From assembly GCF_003985155.1 (NCBI RefSeq), contig NZ_ML133702.1, positions 1 through 64,000 on the forward strand: a DNA stretch of 64,000 bases, in the 5' to 3' direction. The notes below the pieces were generated by a model. It had not been told where the DNA came from and did no database searches. It worked only from the letters and a program-made list of their open reading frames with translations. The DNA comes from Rhizobium vallis (GTDB lineage: Bacteria > Pseudomonadota > Alphaproteobacteria > Rhizobiales > Rhizobiaceae). Below are positions 50,868-59,908 of this stretch, one piece after another; the first letter of the stretch is position 1; each line of letters begins with the position of its first letter. Position numbers and translations under genes: made by a program.

Positions 50868-53090
50868 ATGAGACATGGCAATCGCAGGCTGGACGTGGTC
50901 CTGATCCTGGGCGCGGTCGCATTGACCCTATTGCCCTGGTATCGGATCGAAAACGGCTTCTTCGGAGCCGGTTGGCTGGCCGGTTTCCCCCTTTCCACGG
51001 AGGCCGCCCCCGGTCTCGTGCAGATTTTCGCGCATGGCCGGCTGTGGCTTGCCGGTGCGCTCGTGCTCCTTCTCCTGGCGGTCACGGCTCGCGGCATGAC
51101 GGACCCGATGCGCCGCGGCGCCGTGCTGGCCTGGACCGGCGCGATCGGTGTCCTCTTCCTCTCCCTTCAGGGCCTCGCCGTCGGCTTTTCCGGTTGGACC
51201 TGGACAGTGAGCGACACGCTCTTCGGCCCGCTCTCGAACGGCCAGCCCGCCATGGGCGCGGGTGCGGTGCTCTCCGCCATCGCCTTCGTGCTGCTCTTCG
51301 CCTTCGGCCTTGCCGAGCGCGGTGTGATGAAGGGCGATGCCTTCGTCGTCAGCGCCATCGCACTGCTCGTCTTCCTCGTCGCCGTCTTCGTCTTCTACCC
51401 GATCGGCAGCATGTTCATCGGTTCGGTGCAGGATTTCGACGGCTCGTTCAATGCGGCCAACTTCATCCGCAACATTCAGGATCCGAGCATCTGGAGCCTC
51501 AACTGCGTGATCGGTGCCGGCCGCTGCGGCGTCGCCTGGCGAACCCTCTGGCTTGCCATCATGACCGGCCTCGGCTCGACCCTGCTCGGGCTTGCCTTCG
51601 CGCTCGTCGCCACCCGCACGCGCTTTCCCTTCAAAAAGGGCCTGCGGCTGCTGACGATCCTGCCAATCATTACGCCGCCCTTCGTCATCGGTCTCGCGCT
51701 GACGCTGCTCTTCGGCCGCGCCGGCGTCGTCACCCAGGGGCTGTCGGAACTGTTCGGCATCGAGCCCGGCCGCTGGCTTTACGGCCTCACCGGCATCTGG
51801 ATCGCGCAGGTGCTGTCCTTCACGCCGATCTCCTTCCTCGTGCTGATCGGCGTCGTCGAAGGCGTCAGCCCGTCGATGGAGGAGGCGTCCACGACACTGC
51901 GTGCCGACCGTTGGCGCACCTTCTGGCGGGTGTCTCTGCCGCTGATGAAGCCCGGTCTCGCCAACGCCTTCCTCATCGGCTTCATCGAAAGCATGGCTGA
52001 TTTCGGCAATCCGCTTGTGCTCGGTGGCAGCCATGGCGTGCTTTCGACGGAAATCTTCTTCGCCGTGGTGGGGTCGCAGAACGATCCCTCGCGCGCTGCC
52101 GTGCTCGCCATGGTGCTGCTCGCCTTCACGCTCTCCGCCTTCCTCGCGCAGCGCGTCTGGCTGTCGGGCAAGAACTTTGCCACCGTCACCGGCAAGGGCG
52201 ATAGCGGATCGCATATCGCTCTGCCGCGCGGGCTGTCGATCGGCGTTCACGCCGTCGTCATCCCGTGGATCCTCTTCACGCTCGTCATCTACGGCATGAT
52301 CCTGATCGGCGGCTTCGTGAAGACCTGGGGCCTCGACAATTCGCTGACGCTCGACCACTACGTTAAGGCCTTCTCGATCGGCTTCGAAAACGGGATTGCC
52401 TGGACAGGTGTCGCCTGGAATTCGTTCTGGACGACGATGGAGATCGCGCTGATCTCCGCGCCGCTGACTGCCGCCGTCGGTCTGCTGACCGCCTATATCA
52501 TCGTGCGTCAGAAATTCGCCGGCAAGAATGCCTTCGAATTCGCCCTGATGATGAGCTTTGCCATTCCCGGCACGGTCATCGGCGTCAGCTACATCATGGC
52601 CTTCAACCTGCCGCCGCTTGAGATGACGGGCTCGGCGCTGATCCTCATCGCCTGCTTCGTCTTCCGCAACATGCCGGTCGGCGTGCGCGGCGGCATTGCG
52701 GCGATGAGCCAGCTCGACAAGAGCCTGGACGAAGCCTCGCTGACGCTCCGGGCCAACAGCTTCCGCACGATCCGCAAGGTCATTCTGCCGCTATTGCGTC
52801 CTGCCATCACCGCCGCGCTCGTCTATTCCTTCGTGCGCGCCATCACCTCCATCAGCGCCGTCATCTTCCTCGTCAGCGCTGAGTACAACATGGCGACCTC
52901 CTACATCGTCGGCCTCGTCGAGAATGGCGAATACGGCGTGGCGATCGCCTATTCCTCCATGCTGATCGTCGTGATGATCACCGTCATCGCCGGCTTCCAG
53001 CTCGTCGTGGGCGAACGGCGCCTGCGCCGTGAAAACCGCGTCGCCGGCCTCGCCACCGCCACTTCCTCTCGCCAGGAGAAAATCGCATGA
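50868..53090 (+). CDS. ABC-transporter permease, two fused membrane domains
   Basis: 740 residues with about 14 hydrophobic segments. Two permease halves: the first with the EAA-type loop EEASTTLRADRWRTFWRVSLPLMKPGLANAF (about residue 345), the second with DEASLTLRANSFRTIRKVILPLLRPAITAAL (about residue 620). An extra N-terminal region of several helices (residues 1-130) precedes the first half. Fused permeases of this size are the AfuB/FbpB style. It forms the inner-membrane channel for solute delivered by the binding proteins. The stop overlaps the ATPase start by four bases (ATGA). Confidence 0.9.
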   Translation: MRHGNRRLDVVLILGAVALTLLPWYRIENGFFGAGWLAGFPLSTEAAPGLVQIFAHGRLWLAGALVLLLLAVTARGMTDPMRRGAVLAWTGAIGVLFLSLQGLAVGFSGWTWTVSDTLFGPLSNGQPAMGAGAVLSAIAFVLLFAFGLAERGVMKGDAFVVSAIALLVFLVAVFVFYPIGSMFIGSVQDFDGSFNAANFIRNIQDPSIWSLNCVIGAGRCGVAWRTLWLAIMTGLGSTLLGLAFALVATRTRFPFKKGLRLLTILPIITPPFVIGLALTLLFGRAGVVTQGLSELFGIEPGRWLYGLTGIWIAQVLSFTPISFLVLIGVVEGVSPSMEEASTTLRADRWRTFWRVSLPLMKPGLANAFLIGFIESMADFGNPLVLGGSHGVLSTEIFFAVVGSQNDPSRAAVLAMVLLAFTLSAFLAQRVWLSGKNFATVTGKGDSGSHIALPRGLSIGVHAVVIPWILFTLVIYGMILIGGFVKTWGLDNSLTLDHYVKAFSIGFENGIAWTGVAWNSFWTTMEIALISAPLTAAVGLLTAYIIVRQKFAGKNAFEFALMMSFAIPGTVIGVSYIMAFNLPPLEMTGSALILIACFVFRNMPVGVRGGIAAMSQLDKSLDEASLTLRANSFRTIRKVILPLLRPAITAALVYSFVRAITSISAVIFLVSAEYNMATSYIVGLVENGEYGVAIAYSSMLIVVMITVIAGFQLVVGERRLRRENRVAGLATATSSRQEKIA

Positions 53091-54148
53091 TCAACCAGAA
53101 AGCCGGTTCCGTCGTCTTCCAGAACGTGCGCAAGACGTTTGGTGCCTTCACCGCCATTCCGGACCTCTCGCTCGCTATTGAGCCCGGCACGCTCGTTACC
53201 CTGCTTGGCCCTTCCGGCTGCGGCAAGACGACGACATTGCGCATGCTTGCCGGCCTTGAACATCCTTCGGCCGGAAAAATCCTGATCGGCGGCAAGGACG
53301 TCACCATGCTGCCGGCCAATGAACGCGATGTCTCGATGGTCTTCCAGTCCTATGCGCTGTTCCCGCATATGAATGCGCGCGACAATGTCGCCTATGGCCT
53401 GGACGCCTCCGGCCTCAGCCGCAAGGAAGCGCGCGAGAAGGCGGACGAGGGGCTGGCGCTCGTCGGTCTTGCCGGCATGGGCCATCGCCTTCCCGCCGAA
53501 CTCTCCGGCGGCCAGCAGCAGCGCGTCGCCGTTGCCCGCGCGCTGGTGTTGGAGCCGCAGGTGCTGCTGCTCGATGAGCCGCTCTCCAACCTCGATGCGC
53601 GCCTGCGACGCAAGGTGCGCACGGATATCCGGGAACTCCAGCAGCGCCTCGGCTTCACGGCTGTCTATGTCACGCATGATCAGGAGGAGGCGCTTGCCGT
53701 GTCCGACCGCATCATCATCATGAAGGATGGTGAAGTCGCCCAGTCCGGCGCCCCGCGCGACCTCTACGAAGCGCCAGCTTCCGCCTTCATTGCCGATTTC
53801 ATGGGGGAGGCGAACGTCATCCCCTGCGAGGTGGTCGGCATCGATGGAGCCGATGCTGAAATCCGCATAGGCGGTTTTGAGCATCGCGTGCCGGCGGGCA
53901 GGGCGACGCCGGGTGCGGCGAGCCTTGCGGTTCGTCCTGGCGCCATCGCGCTCTCCGAGGGACAAGGGCAGGGTCTTGCCGGCCGCATCCTGCATTCGGC
54001 CTATCTTGGAGATCATGTCGAGTACGAGGTCGAGACCGATGTCGGTACGCTCTTCATCGTCGACCACGCCGTCGACCGCATTCTGCCGGTCGCGTCCGAC
54101 GCCACGCTGGGGTTCCGAAGTCGCGGCATCGCTCTTATCAGCACGTGA
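53087..54148 (+). CDS. ABC-transporter ATP-binding protein
   Basis: 353 residues. Walker A LLGPSGCGKTTTLRMLAG, Q-loop MVFQSYALFP, signature ELSGGQQQRVAVARAL, Walker B LLLDEPLSNLDARLR, H-loop VYVTHDQEEA. The C-terminal 110 residues form a TOBE-type regulatory domain (GEANVIPCEVVGIDGADAE). Energises the importer. Coupled to the permease by a four-base overlap. A GC-rich hairpin at 54178-54192 follows its stop. Confidence 0.95.
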   Translation: MINQKAGSVVFQNVRKTFGAFTAIPDLSLAIEPGTLVTLLGPSGCGKTTTLRMLAGLEHPSAGKILIGGKDVTMLPANERDVSMVFQSYALFPHMNARDNVAYGLDASGLSRKEAREKADEGLALVGLAGMGHRLPAELSGGQQQRVAVARALVLEPQVLLLDEPLSNLDARLRRKVRTDIRELQQRLGFTAVYVTHDQEEALAVSDRIIIMKDGEVAQSGAPRDLYEAPASAFIADFMGEANVIPCEVVGIDGADAEIRIGGFEHRVPAGRATPGAASLAVRPGAIALSEGQGQGLAGRILHSAYLGDHVEYEVETDVGTLFIVDHAVDRILPVASDATLGFRSRGIALIST

Positions 54149-54177
54149 GAGCCTCTGCGGCAAAGCTCCGGGCCGGT

Positions 54178-54192
54178 CGGCGTTCGACGCCG
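54178..54192 (+). terminator. GC-rich hairpin between ATPase and HAD genes
   Basis: CGGCGT TCG ACGCCG, a perfect six-base stem with a three-base loop, 30 bases after the ATPase stop. No T run follows, so it may only attenuate or stabilise the transcript before the phosphatase genes. Confidence 0.4.
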
Positions 54193-54255
54193 GTCTATCC
54201 GGGTTGCGCCGATTGAAACCTCAAGTCGATTTCCTGCTCGCCTGAAGGAGTAAGT

Positions 54256-54896
54256 ATGATTGATATTCTGTCGCTCGAAAGAGATTTCGAGGCTGTGATT
54301 TTTGATTGCGATGGCACACTTGTCCACACGCCGCCTATCTTTGCCGACGCATGGTCGGCCGGCTTTTCACTTTCCGGCAAAGTGATGAACCAGGCCTGGT
54401 ATTTGGTGCGGGCCGGGATGTCCGAAGGGTTCTTATGGACGCCTTCGAGAGGGAATTCGACGTTGTGCTCGATCGCGAATCCGTTGTCGCCATCATGCGA
54501 TCGCACTTTCTCCGGAATGTACACAATGTGCGTGAAGTTGGTGCGGTTGCTGCAACCGTTCGCCGGTTGGCCGGCTTGCTTCCCATGGTTGTTGCATCCG
54601 GCAGTTCGCGAGAAATTGTGACAGCGACGCTGCAAGCGACGGGTCTGTGGGAATATTTCGACCACGTGGTCACCATCGATGACGTGACAAATCCAAAGCC
54701 ATCACCGGACCTGTTTCTGCAGGCGGCCACGTTGTTGGGAATAGAACCAGCCCGGTGTGTCGTGTTCGAAGATAGCGAACAAGGTCTTGAAGCAGCTCGA
54801 CGGGCGGGGATGAGCGTTATTGATGTGAATCGTCTCGATCTCCATGAGCAGCAACGCGAGATGAAGATGGGCGACAGCTTGCAGATTAACACCTGA
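54256..54896 (+). pseudogene. HAD-family phosphatase with a one-base frameshift
   Basis: The start ATG has AAGGAG six bases upstream. The first frame gives FEAVIFDCDGTLVHTPPIFADAW, the HAD nucleophile motif, to GMSEG. The continuation MDAFEREFDVVLDRESV and everything to the stop, including PMVVASGSSREIV (motif II), TNPKPSPDLFLQAA (motif III Lys) and CVVFEDSEQGLEAARRAGM (motif IV), lies in the next frame. Adding one base in the G run at 54427-54429 would join them. Length if repaired: about 213 residues, normal for the phosphoglycolate/beta-phosphoglucomutase-like group. Either a real loss or a homopolymer read error. It follows the ABC importer in the same direction. Confidence 0.8.
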
Positions 54897-55060
54897 ACAT
54901 TCCGTCGGAGGCGCATTGTTCCTGCTGCGGATGTTGATGCGCGTTGCCGATGAACACCGGCAACGATTCTCCGAGTCACACTACCTGACGCACGCTAGCC
55001 TTCCGACTGCGGCACCGACCCCGTAAACAGCCAACGACCATTGCAAGGAGAACCAGCATT

Positions 55061-55855
55061 ATGTCGCAAGAGACGGAACTTGATACACGCTTTGTCTTCG
55101 CCAAAGCGATTGCACAGGAGGCCGGCGCCATGGCGCTCGAATATTTCAACGGGCGCGACACGCTCGTGATCGAGACGAAGCGGGATTTGCAGGATGTCGT
55201 GTCGATTGCCGACCGCAACGTCGAGACGTTCATACGAGCGCGCGTGGCGGAGGCATTCGGGGCGGACGGATTTCTCGGCGAGGAATACGGTTATCAGGAA
55301 GGACACTCGGGGCTGACATGGGTGGTCGATCCGATTGACGGGACCGCGCCCTTCGTCAATGGCCTGCCGACATGGTGTGTATCGATTGCCGTTCTGCACA
55401 GCGGTGTGCCCGTGATCGGCGTGATCCACGTTCCGTGCGATGATGAACTCTACGCAGCGGCAACAGGCATGGGCGCGAGCCTGAACGGCAAGACCCTCGG
55501 CCTCGATCCATCGCGGAATTTGCAGAATGCGATGACGGGCATCGGCTGCAACAGCTATGTCACCCCGGAACGGGTAGGCGCGATTGTCTCTGCCTTGCTC
55601 GGCAAAGGCGGGAATTTCATCCGCAACGGCTCGGGCGCGCTGATGCTGGCCTACGTGGCCGCAGGCCGGCTTGTTGGCTACTATGAGCCCCACATGCGTG
55701 CCTGGGACTGCATGGCCGGCTACTGCCTCGTCAAGGAGGCCGGTGGAACCCATTTACCTTTCCCCGCTGAGGGCGAAGCCTTGCTGCAGGGCCATCCGGT
55801 GCTGGCGAGCAATCAGACAGTCTATGCGGATTTGCTGGCAATCCATACCGTTTGA
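55061..55855 (+). CDS. Inositol-monophosphatase-family phosphatase
   Basis: 264 residues; AAGGAG lies about ten bases upstream. The family's metal-binding motifs are all present: FLGEEYG (about residue 72), WVVDPIDGTAPFVNGLP (about 88) and MRAWDCMAGYCLVKEAGG (about 212). These Mg2+-dependent enzymes remove phosphate from inositol monophosphate, histidinol phosphate or similar small phosphomonoesters. It lies downstream of the AfuABC-like importer, on the same strand, after the frameshifted HAD gene. This grouping suggests that an imported phosphorylated compound is dephosphorylated in the cytoplasm. The precise substrate is open. Confidence 0.88.
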   Translation: MSQETELDTRFVFAKAIAQEAGAMALEYFNGRDTLVIETKRDLQDVVSIADRNVETFIRARVAEAFGADGFLGEEYGYQEGHSGLTWVVDPIDGTAPFVNGLPTWCVSIAVLHSGVPVIGVIHVPCDDELYAAATGMGASLNGKTLGLDPSRNLQNAMTGIGCNSYVTPERVGAIVSALLGKGGNFIRNGSGALMLAYVAAGRLVGYYEPHMRAWDCMAGYCLVKEAGGTHLPFPAEGEALLQGHPVLASNQTVYADLLAIHTV

Positions 55856-56055
55856 CCTCTCCAGCCTGCCCAACGCAGGTTCTTGGTTCGGCCCGCTCAA
55901 GGCGACTAAGTAAACATCACGCGGCAGGTTTGTTGCGTATCGCCGATAAACAGCAGCAAAGACTTTCCAAAAATCTGCCTCGCCCGAGCGTCACCATAGT
56001 GTTCCGAAATCGTAGCATCGGCCTCATGAAAAGCCAAAAACTGGAGAAATTTTAA

Positions 56056-56724
56056 GTGGAAATGAAATATGAATCGATCATATACGACTTTGATGGCGTA
56101 ATACTGGATACCGTTGCAAAAAAGATCAATGCATTCTTAGATGTCTATCGCACAGAAGATCAGTCAAAAATCAACGAAGTTCGTGCGTATGCAGAGGCAA
56201 ACGGCGGTATGTCGCGATATGAGAAGTTTAAATATTTCGAGAGTGTGATCTTCAAACGATCGCTGTCTGCCACTCGATTGGATCAGCTTTGTTCGGATTA
56301 CCGCGCATCCGTTGAAATCGGGGTCGCGTCAGCACGATTTATCGAAGGGGCGCTCAATGCAATAACGACCCTCCAGGGGAGTGTCGCTCAGCACGTCGTT
56401 TCCGCCGCACCCGAAGACGAACTCGAAGTGGCGTTGATTGATCGCGGCATCAAGGGCTGTTTCAAATCCATCGCAGGCGCGCCAAAGTCCAAGCTATCCG
56501 AATTTCGCAGAATATTGCGCGAGGACGGCATCGAACCACAACGTGTACTAGCCATCGGTGACTCTCTTGCCGAATATAATGCTGCGCTGGAGTTGGGAAT
56601 TCCGTTCTTAGCGATCGTTGCTGTAGATGTAAGTGACAGATTTCCAAGTAGTGTTCGGAAAGAGCCAGACTTGAGGAGTCTCATTTCCCATGTTCGCGGG
56701 ACTGAGAATGACTTGTGCTATTGA
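56056..56724 (+). CDS. HAD-superfamily hydrolase
   Basis: 222 residues from a GTG at 56056 (GGAG about nine bases upstream). Motif I IIYDFDGVILDTVAKK, motif II VVSAAPEDELEV, Lys in AGAPKSKLSEFRRIL, motif IV VLAIGDSLAEYNAAL. The motif order fits phosphoglycolate-phosphatase-like HADs. The gene is clearly richer in A/T than its neighbours and has a different codon look, suggesting recent transfer or an accessory origin. Its role beside the importer and the IMPase is uncertain; it could replace the frameshifted HAD, or be unrelated. Confidence 0.78.
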   Translation: MEMKYESIIYDFDGVILDTVAKKINAFLDVYRTEDQSKINEVRAYAEANGGMSRYEKFKYFESVIFKRSLSATRLDQLCSDYRASVEIGVASARFIEGALNAITTLQGSVAQHVVSAAPEDELEVALIDRGIKGCFKSIAGAPKSKLSEFRRILREDGIEPQRVLAIGDSLAEYNAALELGIPFLAIVAVDVSDRFPSSVRKEPDLRSLISHVRGTENDLCY

Positions 56725-57064
56725 TAGAAAAAAGTACTCAGACAGGGGCAAATTCCTTCACACATCGCTCGTGGACAGTGTCGCCGCAGACGCAGGGCAA
56801 CGAAAGTTCCATAAATACCTTTTACGCCACTGACACTGAAATAGCAGGTCAACGGTTTTAGCACGGCGAGTGTTTTCGAGGCCAGCGTCCGGTCTATTGC
56901 CGTTGTGTTCACGTTCTGTGCGAAGAAGATCGCATAATGTATCGACTGGAAGTGGCTGTGTGCCGACGATTGGAAAAATCACCAATTGCCAAACACATAG
57001 CTACTTCAGGCGAGGGATCTCCCTTTCGATTCCTTATCAAGAGCGTCGCTGTGGTCAATAGATT
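56725..57064. other. Region without a supported gene
   Basis: 340 bases. Short minus-strand frames (56718-56912, 56758-56985) contain fragments that look like shifted remnants of one former gene, but I cannot name it. Base composition is low in G/C for this window. Confidence 0.35.
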
Positions 57065-57336
57065 TTAGGCGGCCCAATATGGAACGTACCGCGCGTTGCG
57101 CCTACCTTGATCGGGATCTGCGGGCGCAATGCGATTGAGTTTGATCGATTCAGCGATGATTGCCGAAACGGCCTGATATTCCTCCGGCGGGAGTGAAAAA
57201 CGCTCACGAAGTGTGGCGAGACATATTCTCCGATTTGGACTGGATCCTTGTTGTTGACCTCGAACTCTAACCACGCGCTTTCGATCGGTTCTTCAATTAG
57301 TCGATTGAGCAGAGAGCAGGGGTCGTGAATGGGCAT
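57065..57336 (-). pseudogene. Remnant of an AlbA_2/Schlafen-type DNA-binding protein
   Basis: From the ATG at 57336 the frame reads LLNRLIEEPIESAWLEFEVNN and DPVQIGEYVS, the start of an AlbA_2 (AAA_4) domain. The conserved continuation is gone; the C-terminal tail FSLPPEEYQAVSAIIAESIK, then RNARYVPYW, appears in another frame and ends at the TAA at 57065. So most of the gene is deleted and the ends are joined out of frame. Full-length relatives are often found in defence and mobile islands. Confidence 0.6.
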
Positions 57337-57664
57337 TGTGGGTCCTCTTTTATCCCCCTTATATCAGATTCGGCCGTTCCAGAAACTCGCGGTGCGGAAA
57401 ACTTCGAGTGGAAACAAGGCGATGGCACGAAGACAAAGACGCGGATTTTTATCCGCGTTTTGTTGAATTGCGTGCAAACATCCCTCCGGCAATGCAGAAA
57501 CAAGCCGGTTATTTATATCCTGGTTTTATCAAAATTTTGAAACGACGCTCAGATCCATATCAATGAAAACAATTGGATAACAGCCAATTCAAGGCGCCGA
57601 TTATGTCAGGCATAGACTGATAGCACACCCCGCCGTTGCTATGCGGCCGCCTCCCAGACTTGAT
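57337..57664. other. Region without a supported gene
   Basis: About 330 bases, A/T-rich in the middle. A plus-strand frame ending at 57566 has a protein-like tail (IPPAMQKQAGYLYPGFIKI) but no start or family match; possibly another gene end. Confidence 0.35.
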
Positions 57665-57974
57665 TCAAGATACTCTTGCCGCGATGGCGTCGAAGATGCG
57701 GTCGCGATCTGTGCTCATCTTGATTGTGCCGAACACGTCGATCGCGATGGCTTGCGACGAATGTGCCTTGTGAGCCTGAACTCGATTGGTTCGGTCACGA
57801 TGCCAAGGAAAGGCCTCCCAATCCTCGATGGCTCCGTTGCTCGCCGGAAACAGATTTTCGCGAACGGCCTGGAAATCATAGATCATCCCGGTTATGCCCC
57901 CACACCGTCGAGACCAGAAGATGGCGCCTTCCGATGGAAGCGGTTCGGCCAGGCCGGCACGAGAAACGTAGGCG
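57665..57974 (-). pseudogene. Gene fragment of unknown family, N-terminus missing
   Basis: The frame is open leftward from just after an in-frame TAA near 57976 to the stop at 57665, but has no ATG until 57886. It reads AYVSRAGLAEPLPSEG, GAIFWSRR, GGITGMIYDFQAVRENLF and SSQAIAIDVFGTIKMS, coherent protein-like sequence across the first ATG, so it is likely the C-terminal part of a longer protein whose start was lost. It begins directly after the DUF2726 gene. Family not recognised. Confidence 0.5.
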
Positions 57975-57976
57975 CG

Positions 57977-58465
57977 TTAGCTGGCAATCGGATTGTCCAC
58001 CAGCTTGTCGATCAACCACCTGAGTTCCGATGGGGTGGTATGGCCAGCCACCACTTCGTGGTAGCCGACCCCGGCGCGTCGCAGCGCCTCCTTCTTAACC
58101 GCATCGCGCGCGGCCGCAGTGCCGCGATGGTGTCCTTCGCCCTGATACTCGATGACATGCCGCGGTTGGCAATTGCTGTCCACGAGCAGTAGGTCGACCC
58201 GCTTGGAGTTGATGCAACTGTAGGCGTCCGCATCGGAGCTTCGGAGGATCTCGCCTAACGACACCTGCGCCATAACCTGCCAGGAGGAATTGCAAGCGAT
58301 CACGATGCTGCCGAGCTCCCGAAACATGCGGGCTTCGCTCTTGTTCAGCAACGGCTGAATAGTGAACTGTGAGCGCATCACGATACGCAGTTGATCCACG
58401 GGTCGACTGGTTTCAATAACTCCCCAGCTGGCACCGGACGCCAAGGTCGCAAGAGGATCGCTCAT
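57977..58465 (-). CDS. DUF2726-domain protein
   Basis: 162 residues from the ATG at 58465. The DUF2726 pattern is readable: LLNKSEARMFRELGSIV, MAQVSLGEIL, a strand-helix INSKRVDLLLVDSNCQPRHVIEYQGEGHH and KKEALRRAGVGYHEV. The VDLLLVD / IEYQGEGHH pair looks like the acidic and E-x-Q/K residues of a PD-(D/E)xK-type nuclease fold. The domain is common in accessory DNA. Function unknown. It overlaps the next upstream minus-strand gene slightly. Confidence 0.72.
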   Translation of the reverse strand: MSDPLATLASGASWGVIETSRPVDQLRIVMRSQFTIQPLLNKSEARMFRELGSIVIACNSSWQVMAQVSLGEILRSSDADAYSCINSKRVDLLLVDSNCQPRHVIEYQGEGHHRGTAAARDAVKKEALRRAGVGYHEVVAGHTTPSELRWLIDKLVDNPIAS

Positions 58466-58700
58466 TGCTGCGCCTTTTCTCGGGACGTGACCTGTTTCTC
58501 TCCCGCCGCGCCTGTTTTCTCGTCGTTGGTAGGAGCTGCTCAACGGCCATGCCGATGACGAGGCCGACAAACAGCGCGGCGATCAGCAGTTCTGGTTTAT
58601 CGAAGTCCGCAACAGTTATACCACCCGACGCGCCTACTGCGGCAGCTCCTATGATCAGCCAAGGCGCCACGAACAGCACCGACCTTTGGCGATAGTGCAT
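58413..58700 (-). CDS. Small membrane protein of unknown function
   Basis: 95 residues from the ATG at 58700, with GGAGAGGGG upstream. Two transmembrane helices: RSVLFVAPWLIIGAAAVGA and LLIAALFVGLVIGMAVEQL, joined by GGITVADFDKPE. A basic tail follows. It overlaps the DUF2726 start by 53 bases, so both are probably co-expressed; if the overlap is too long to be real, one start would need revising. No family recognised. Confidence 0.55.
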   Translation of the reverse strand: MHYRQRSVLFVAPWLIIGAAAVGASGGITVADFDKPELLIAALFVGLVIGMAVEQLLPTTRKQARRERNRSRPEKRRSNERSSCDLGVRCQLGSY

Positions 58701-58966
58701 GCCCCTCTCCAGATTTCCCGCCAGCATAGTAGAACGCCTGCACGACCCGCGAAAAGTTAGCCAAAAGAATTAGGGTCGCAGGCGACTGGGCGCGAGGTTC
58801 AATGGCGATGGCCGGACTGAGGTCAGCCGCAACGGCCAATTAGGACCCAGGGGCAATCAGCTTCTAGAGAGGCGAAATTTGATCAGAACGGCAGCTTTGC
58901 CGAAACATGCCAACTAAACCTTAACTTGTCCACTGTAGTAAATCCCGGGAACGTTGAGGGTATTTG

Positions 58967-59908
58967 ATGGCAGCAACAGCTACAGCACGAGCATTCCTAA
59001 TATGCCTTACCACCTTTGCTTACGTGATTGTTCCAATACTGGCATGGCTCGTCGACCTGAAGGTGGATCCTACAGCCTTCATGCAGTTAAGCGCGTTCGG
59101 CCTAACTTTCCTCGTGGGCTTCGGCCTCCTCTGCCATTGGCGTAGAATCCCGTCACTGCTCTGCATTGCTGAGTGCACGGGATTGGGATTGTTATTAACG
59201 AGCCCGCTTGTGATATCCACTTACGTTGCTTTTGCCCTGAAGATGCCTTTGCAGGATCAACATCTTCTCCAGTTAGACCGCGTTCTCGGAATTGACTGGC
59301 CGCGTTTGATTTCCTTTGTCGATACACATCCACTGCTCGCAAAGTCATTGATGCTTGCATATCAAGCATTCCACTATCAGCTTTTATTCCTCCCGGTGCT
59401 GCTGAGCCTGTGCGGCGACAGGTCTCGCGCTTATCAGGTCGTCGCGACTTACGGCCTAATTTGCGTCATCGCGAGTGTCATTACCATTTGGTATCCAGCG
59501 CTTGGAACCTATACTGACTTCTCCCTACGTCCTGGGGATCTCAAAAACATCAACGGCATGCTCGGCGTCGAATACGTCCCGCAAATCATGGCAGTCAGAG
59601 ATAATCCCGATTTCGTCCTACGATTGGAGCATGCAAGCGGCATCATCTCGTTTCCATCGGTTCATGCTGCGGTAGCGGTGTTGTGCAGTTGGGGCGCATG
59701 GACAGTACGGTGGGTCAAGTTTCCGATAATTCTGTTGAACATGCTAATGCTGCTATCCGCCATCACCGAAGGCGGGCACTATGTGGTCGACCTGGTTGCT
59801 GGAATTGGTGTTGCGGGCTTCAGCGTTGCATCGGTTTTGCTTATATCCCGCCACGGCAACTTTCCAATCTATCGCAGCCAATTTCGTCGAGCAGCGCAAC
59901 AGACCTAG
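58967..59908 (+). CDS. PAP2-family membrane phosphatase/phosphotransferase
   Basis: 313 residues from the ATG at 58967, with GAGGG six bases upstream. About six to eight transmembrane helices. The PAP2 (inositolphosphotransferase-type, PAP2_3) motifs are near the C-terminus: SFPSVHAAVAVLCSWG and EGGHYVVDLVAGIG, each with its His. Relatives hydrolyse lipid phosphates or move phosphoinositol/phosphocholine head groups. It lies upstream of the HlyC-RTX group but 526 bases away, so probably separate. No signal for a specific substrate. Confidence 0.85.
   Translation: MAATATARAFLICLTTFAYVIVPILAWLVDLKVDPTAFMQLSAFGLTFLVGFGLLCHWRRIPSLLCIAECTGLGLLLTSPLVISTYVAFALKMPLQDQHLLQLDRVLGIDWPRLISFVDTHPLLAKSLMLAYQAFHYQLLFLPVLLSLCGDRSRAYQVVATYGLICVIASVITIWYPALGTYTDFSLRPGDLKNINGMLGVEYVPQIMAVRDNPDFVLRLEHASGIISFPSVHAAVAVLCSWGAWTVRWVKFPIILLNMLMLLSAITEGGHYVVDLVAGIGVAGFSVASVLLISRHGNFPIYRSQFRRAAQQT

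Noticed and set aside
50928..52358. 476-codon minus-strand open frame
   Set aside because: Opposite the permease gene; the product is highly charged and shows no conserved pattern.
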